Part shown: in pieces, positions 61,801-64,000 of the stretch
Numbering within the stretch: position 1 is the first letter of the stretch
Layout of the letters: each line of letters opens with the position of its first letter
NCBI RefSeq assembly: GCF_030406325.1
Contig: NZ_JAUEQY010000018.1
Coordinates: 62,001 to 126,000 of the forward strand
Origin: Actinomadura sp. DC4
Lineage (GTDB): Bacteria; Actinomycetota; Actinomycetes; Streptosporangiales; Streptosporangiaceae
Direction of reading: 5' to 3'
Length of the DNA: 64,000 bases
The notes under the pieces: model-generated
What the model saw: only the letters and a program-made list of their open reading frames with translations
What the model was told of the DNA's origin: nothing
The model's database searches: none
Program-made: the position numbers and the translations under genes

Positions 61801-62064
61801 GCGCCCGCCGCCGACCACGTCGCGCCCCGCGACGAGATCGAGCAGGCGATCGCCGGCATCTGGGCCGACCTGCTCGGCCTGGACCGCGTCGGCGTCCACG
61901 ACAACTTCTTCGAGGTCGGCGGGCACTCGCTGCGGGCGGTCCAGCTGGTCAACCAGGTGGAACGGCTGACCGGCATCCGCATCAGCCTCAGGGACCTGTT
62001 CTTGTCGCCCACGATCGCCGGCATCAAGACCCAGCTGCTCGAGCTGATCGACGCCCAGGAGTGA
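58885..62064 (+). CDS. NRPS module C-A-T, predicted serine-type
   Basis: A 1059-residue single-module synthetase. The condensation domain (about 20-450) starts PLSFAQQRLWFLDQLEPGG and has HHIVFDG at 151. The adenylation domain (about 470-960) has A3 YTSGSTGRPKG (near 627), A4 TFDVSAYEIF, A5 NLYGATEVS, A7 YKTGDLGRF, A8 KLRGVRIEPGEIE and A10 NSKVDRKRL. Hand-aligned pocket residues DVYHFSLVD plus Lys are one residue from the EntF serine code. The carrier domain is NFFEVGGHSLRAVQL with Ser near 1015. No epimerase or thioesterase. Beginning with a condensation domain, it should accept an acyl or aminoacyl group from another carrier, for example the free one across the promoter. Confidence 0.93.
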   Translation: MTNSKVIAGGASISSETGRERSPLSFAQQRLWFLDQLEPGGNEYLIRVALRLTGELDVAALEEALTLLAERHEVLRTRFAAGDTGEPYPVIDPPSPVTIEIVDLAGRSRATVQEQVDAAASAPFDLTGGALLRTVLMRTAPAEAILVICLHHIVFDGWSEVIFAGELRELYTEAIGGAPATLPALPLQYGDYAERQHRWLTGERLTAQVEYWRTRLAGLQPLQLATDRPRGAARSGHGDVVTFSVPAETLVPLRAVAARSRVSLFMALLAGFQVLLSRYSGQDDIAVGTPIAGRHHADTEDLIGLFVNSLVLRTDLAGDPTFAELLGRVKETALGAYGHQDLPFERLVEELAPQRDLSRNPLFQTMLVLQTTPGSKIWKLPGLDIAHVPLQATNAQVDLTFDLTQQDDRSAKGFIYYRSDLFDRATVERMADHFRTLLDHLAAEPTAPLSQITMLTDAERRRIVEEWNDTEAPFPAGRTVHELVAGQAAARPDEPAVVCGDEVLTYRRLDSRANRLAHHLRARGVGPEVHVGVFLERGLDLVVALLAIMKAGGAYVPLDPEFPAERLAYMIEDTAAPLVVTEEGLAGRLPDRTPRLLVDAQWPEVAACPDSEPEPLAGPQDLAYVIYTSGSTGRPKGVMVEHQGVIAYLSGMQDAFPLHPGDGFLQATPLTFDVSAYEIFWPLWQGGTVVLVPGTTRLDMAHVGSLMRRHDIVGLHFVPSLMDLFVGQVDPADCTGLRYAFCSGEALQEVLVRRFADRFGGDLINLYGATEVSVDTTYWRATPDAPVLAGRPMSNQQVYVLDDSLQPVPVGAVGEVHLGGRCVGRGYLNRPELTFERFRTDPFTGGRMYKTGDLGRFTADGELDLLGRIDGQVKLRGVRIEPGEIEAVLLEHSDVAACAVVAWGDAAQDKQLVAYCVPAGDEPDVAGLRELCRQTLPPAMVPAVFMTIPALPLTPNSKVDRKRLPAPDLTDLAPAADHVAPRDEIEQAIAGIWADLLGLDRVGVHDNFFEVGGHSLRAVQLVNQVERLTGIRISLRDLFLSPTIAGIKTQLLELIDAQE

Positions 62065-63490
62065 GGAATGGTCATGGAAGATGGCTCGACGCAGGCACGT
62101 CTGCTGTCCCGTATCCGACACCACCGGTCCCGCGGCCTGCCCGTACGGGACCCCGAGATGCCGGTGCCGTTGTCGTCGGCGCAGCGGGGGTTGTGGTTCC
62201 TGGATCAGTTGGAGCCCGGTCGTGGTGATTATGTGGTGCCGATCGCGTTGCGGCTGTCGGGGGTCGTGGACGTGGCTGCGCTGGAGGAGGCGTTGTCGCG
62301 GCTGGTGGCGCGGCACGAGGTGCTGCGGACCCGTTTCGTGGCCGATGAGGCCGGTCAGCCGTACCAGGTCATCGACCCGCCGTCACCGGCCGTGGTCGAG
62401 GTCGGCGACGTTGACGAGGCCATGCTGACCGCCCGGGTCAACGCGGTCGCGGCCACGCCGTTCGACCTGGCGAACGGGCCGATGCTGCGGACGACGCTGC
62501 TGCGTACGTCGCCCGCCGAGGCGGTCCTGGTCATCTGCCTGCACCACATCGTCTTCGACGGCTGGTCCGAGGCCGTCTTCGCCCGCGAGCTGACGGCGCT
62601 CTACACCGCCGCGACCGGGGGCGCCCCCGCCACGCTGCCCGCGCTGCCCGCGCAGTACGGCGACCACGCGGCCTGGCAGGACGGGCAGCTCGACGGTGAG
62701 CGGTTCCAGGGGCACCTGGACTACTGGCGTACGCGGCTGGCCGGCCTGCAGCCGCTGCAACTGCCCACCGACCGGCCGCGCGGCCCGGTCCGCGGCGGCC
62801 ACGGCGACGCGGTCACCTTCGATGTCCCGGCCGGTACGGTCACGGCCCTGCGCGGCGTCGCCACCGGCCTGAACGCCAGCCTCTTCATGGTCCTGACGGC
62901 GGCCTTCCAGGTCATGCTGTCGCGGTACACCGGCCAGACCGACATCGCCGTGGGCACCCCGGTCGCCGGTCGCAACCACAGCGAGACCGAGGACCTCATC
63001 GGCCTGTTCGTCAACAGTCTGGTGCTGCGCACGGACCTGTCCGGCGATCCCACGTTCACGGAGCTGGTGGAGCGGGTCAGGGAGACCGCCCTGGGCGCGT
63101 ACGACCACCAGGACCTGCCGTTCGAGCGGCTGGTGGAGGAGCTGGCACCCCAGCGCGACCTGTCTCGCAACCCGCTGTTCCAGGCGGTGCTGGTCCTGCA
63201 GACCAGCGCCGAGACGGAGCCGTGGCGACTGCCCGGGCTGACCGTCGAGCCCGCGCCCGTCACGGGCGGCCTGGCCAAGTTCGACCTCAACCTGTCGCTG
63301 AGCGAGGTCGGCGACGGCCTGACCGGGCACTTCGACTACCCGACGGACCTGTTCGACACGACCACCGTCGAGCGGATGACCGGTCACTTCCGCACCCTGC
63401 TCGAACAGCTCGCCGGCCGTCCCGCCGCCCCGCTCTCCGAGATCCGCATGCTGACCGAGGCCGAGCGGGAGCGGATTCTCCTCGACTGGA
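58945..63490 (+). repeat. Two closely similar NRPS condensation-domain regions
   Basis: The condensation regions at about 58945-60300 and 62158-63490 share long near-identical DNA. Around the HHIVFDG site (59314 and 62518) about 50 bases differ at one or two positions; the GLFVNSLVLRTDL block (59790 and 62988) is similar. Flanking parts differ more, indicating duplication followed by gene conversion. Confidence 0.6.
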
Positions 63491-64000
63491 ACGACACGGA
63501 CGGTCCGTTCCCCGAGGGGCGGACGATGCATGGTCTGGTGGCCGATCAGGCGGCGGCGACGCCGGGTTCGCCGGCGGTGATCTGCGGCGATCGTGTTCTG
63601 ACGCATGGGGAGCTGGACGTACGGTCGAACCGGCTCGCGCACTATCTGCGTGCTCGTGGGGTGGGGCCGGATGTTCTGGTCGCGGTGTTCCTGGATCGCA
63701 GTCCGGATCTGATCGTTGCTTTGCTGGCGATCCAGAAGGCGGGTGGTGCTTTTGTTCCGCTGGATCCGGAGTATCCGGTGGAGCGGCTGGCGTACATGCT
63801 GGAGGACACCGCCGCCCCGCTCGTCATCACTCAGACCGGTCTGGCCGGTCTGCTGCCCGATGGGACCGCTCGGCTGCTGGTCGATGAGCAGTGGCCGGCC
63901 GTCGAGGAGTGCCCGGCGACCGATCCCGAGCCGCTCGCGGGTCCGCGTGACCTGGCGTACGTGATCTATACGTCCGGTTCGACCGGTAAGCCCAAGGGCG
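62074..64000 (+). CDS. NRPS, condensation and start of adenylation domain (runs off the window)
   Basis: The frame is open to the window end, giving about 642 residues. The ATG at 62074 is preferred to one at 62068 because GAGGA is too close to the first. After a basic linker (LLSRIRHHRSRGLPVRDPEM) a condensation domain begins PLSSAQRGLWFLDQLEPGRG with HHIVFDG at 157. Adenylation begins near 490 and is cut in core A3 at YTSGSTGKPKG, so the substrate pocket is not visible. It follows the first NRPS by 9 bases. Parts of it (62160-62340 and 63520-63960) use many T- and G-ending codons unlike its neighbours. Confidence 0.92.
   Translation, partial: MEDGSTQARLLSRIRHHRSRGLPVRDPEMPVPLSSAQRGLWFLDQLEPGRGDYVVPIALRLSGVVDVAALEEALSRLVARHEVLRTRFVADEAGQPYQVIDPPSPAVVEVGDVDEAMLTARVNAVAATPFDLANGPMLRTTLLRTSPAEAVLVICLHHIVFDGWSEAVFARELTALYTAATGGAPATLPALPAQYGDHAAWQDGQLDGERFQGHLDYWRTRLAGLQPLQLPTDRPRGPVRGGHGDAVTFDVPAGTVTALRGVATGLNASLFMVLTAAFQVMLSRYTGQTDIAVGTPVAGRNHSETEDLIGLFVNSLVLRTDLSGDPTFTELVERVRETALGAYDHQDLPFERLVEELAPQRDLSRNPLFQAVLVLQTSAETEPWRLPGLTVEPAPVTGGLAKFDLNLSLSEVGDGLTGHFDYPTDLFDTTTVERMTGHFRTLLEQLAGRPAAPLSEIRMLTEAERERILLDWNDTDGPFPEGRTMHGLVADQAAATPGSPAVICGDRVLTHGELDVRSNRLAHYLRARGVGPDVLVAVFLDRSPDLIVALLAIQKAGGAFVPLDPEYPVERLAYMLEDTAAPLVITQTGLAGLLPDGTARLLVDEQWPAVEECPATDPEPLAGPRDLAYVIYTSGSTGKPKG

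Noticed and set aside
1-64000. CRISPR arrays, tRNA or rRNA genes, transposases, phage genes
   Set aside because: None were recognised by eye on either strand. A tRNA scan and profile search would be decisive.

Overview
The window is from a high-GC actinomycete. Third codon positions are almost all G or C, GTG starts are common, 4-base ATGA/GTGA overlaps couple many genes, and sulfur-type leader peptides, PucR/IclR/Rrf2/LuxR-type regulators and secreted glycosidases are present. The style suggests a filamentous actinomycete (Streptosporangiales or a relative), but no ribosomal or tRNA marker is present to fix the genus.

Layout. (1) 1-10.86 kb, minus strand: an organosulfur acquisition operon. 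It opens with a 24-residue leader peptide behind a near-consensus promoter, then a lipoprotein solute-binding protein, a five-gene Dpp/Gsi-like ABC importer, two flavin-dependent LLM monooxygenases, a BisC/TorA-like molybdenum sulfoxide reductase and a cut-off DszC/SfnC-like flavin monooxygenase. (2) 10.9-14.0 kb: an Rrf2 regulator with a cupin and a DsbA-like protein, then a PucR-type regulator. (3) 14.1-19.7 kb: a secreted SGNH hydrolase, then a zone of decay: a 5'-truncated LuxR gene, a frameshifted remnant, two membrane-anchored VWA proteins plus a small protein sharing a glycine-rich motif, and a TetR/monooxygenase pair that has lost its shared middle. (4) 19.9-25.2 kb: secreted GH114, GH76 and GH59-lectin enzymes with LacI-type operators, and a small secreted protein. 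(5) 25.4-29.0 kb: an NRPS-related fragment (adenylation enzyme, a halogenase/carrier chimera, a MocR-like aminotransferase). (6) 29.1-35.9 kb: M18 aminopeptidase, ECF sigma factor with partner, frameshifted LAL regulator, secreted lipase. (7) 35.9-54.5 kb: a large divergent catabolic locus centred on an IclR regulator and two matching palindromes: CoA-transferase, CitE-like lyase, cyclase and PrpD on the minus side; Liv ABC transporter, two more PrpD proteins, hydantoin-racemase-like, FAD oxidoreductase, hydantoinase-like, LLM monooxygenase and muconolactone-isomerase-like proteins on the plus side. (8) 54.4-64.0 kb: the edge of a nonribosomal peptide cluster: a LanB-like protein with no elimination domain, a free carrier protein, a free adenylation enzyme and two NRPS genes (the second runs off the window).

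How it fits together. Region 1 should import a sulfur compound and oxidise or reduce it to release sulfite; the leader peptide, with Cys codons near its end, fits sulfur-responsive control. Region 7 looks like one pathway: import, flavin oxidation, ring opening of a cyclic amide, racemisation, CoA activation, and MmgE/PrpD-type isomerisation or dehydration. Region 8 is the most unusual: a serine-type NRPS module lies next to a LanB-like enzyme, suggesting glutamyl-tRNA or aminoacyl-tRNA dependent tailoring of a carrier-bound residue. Region 5 carries a probable deletion fusion between a SyrB2-type halogenase and a carrier protein. No tRNA, rRNA, CRISPR array, transposase or phage gene was seen.
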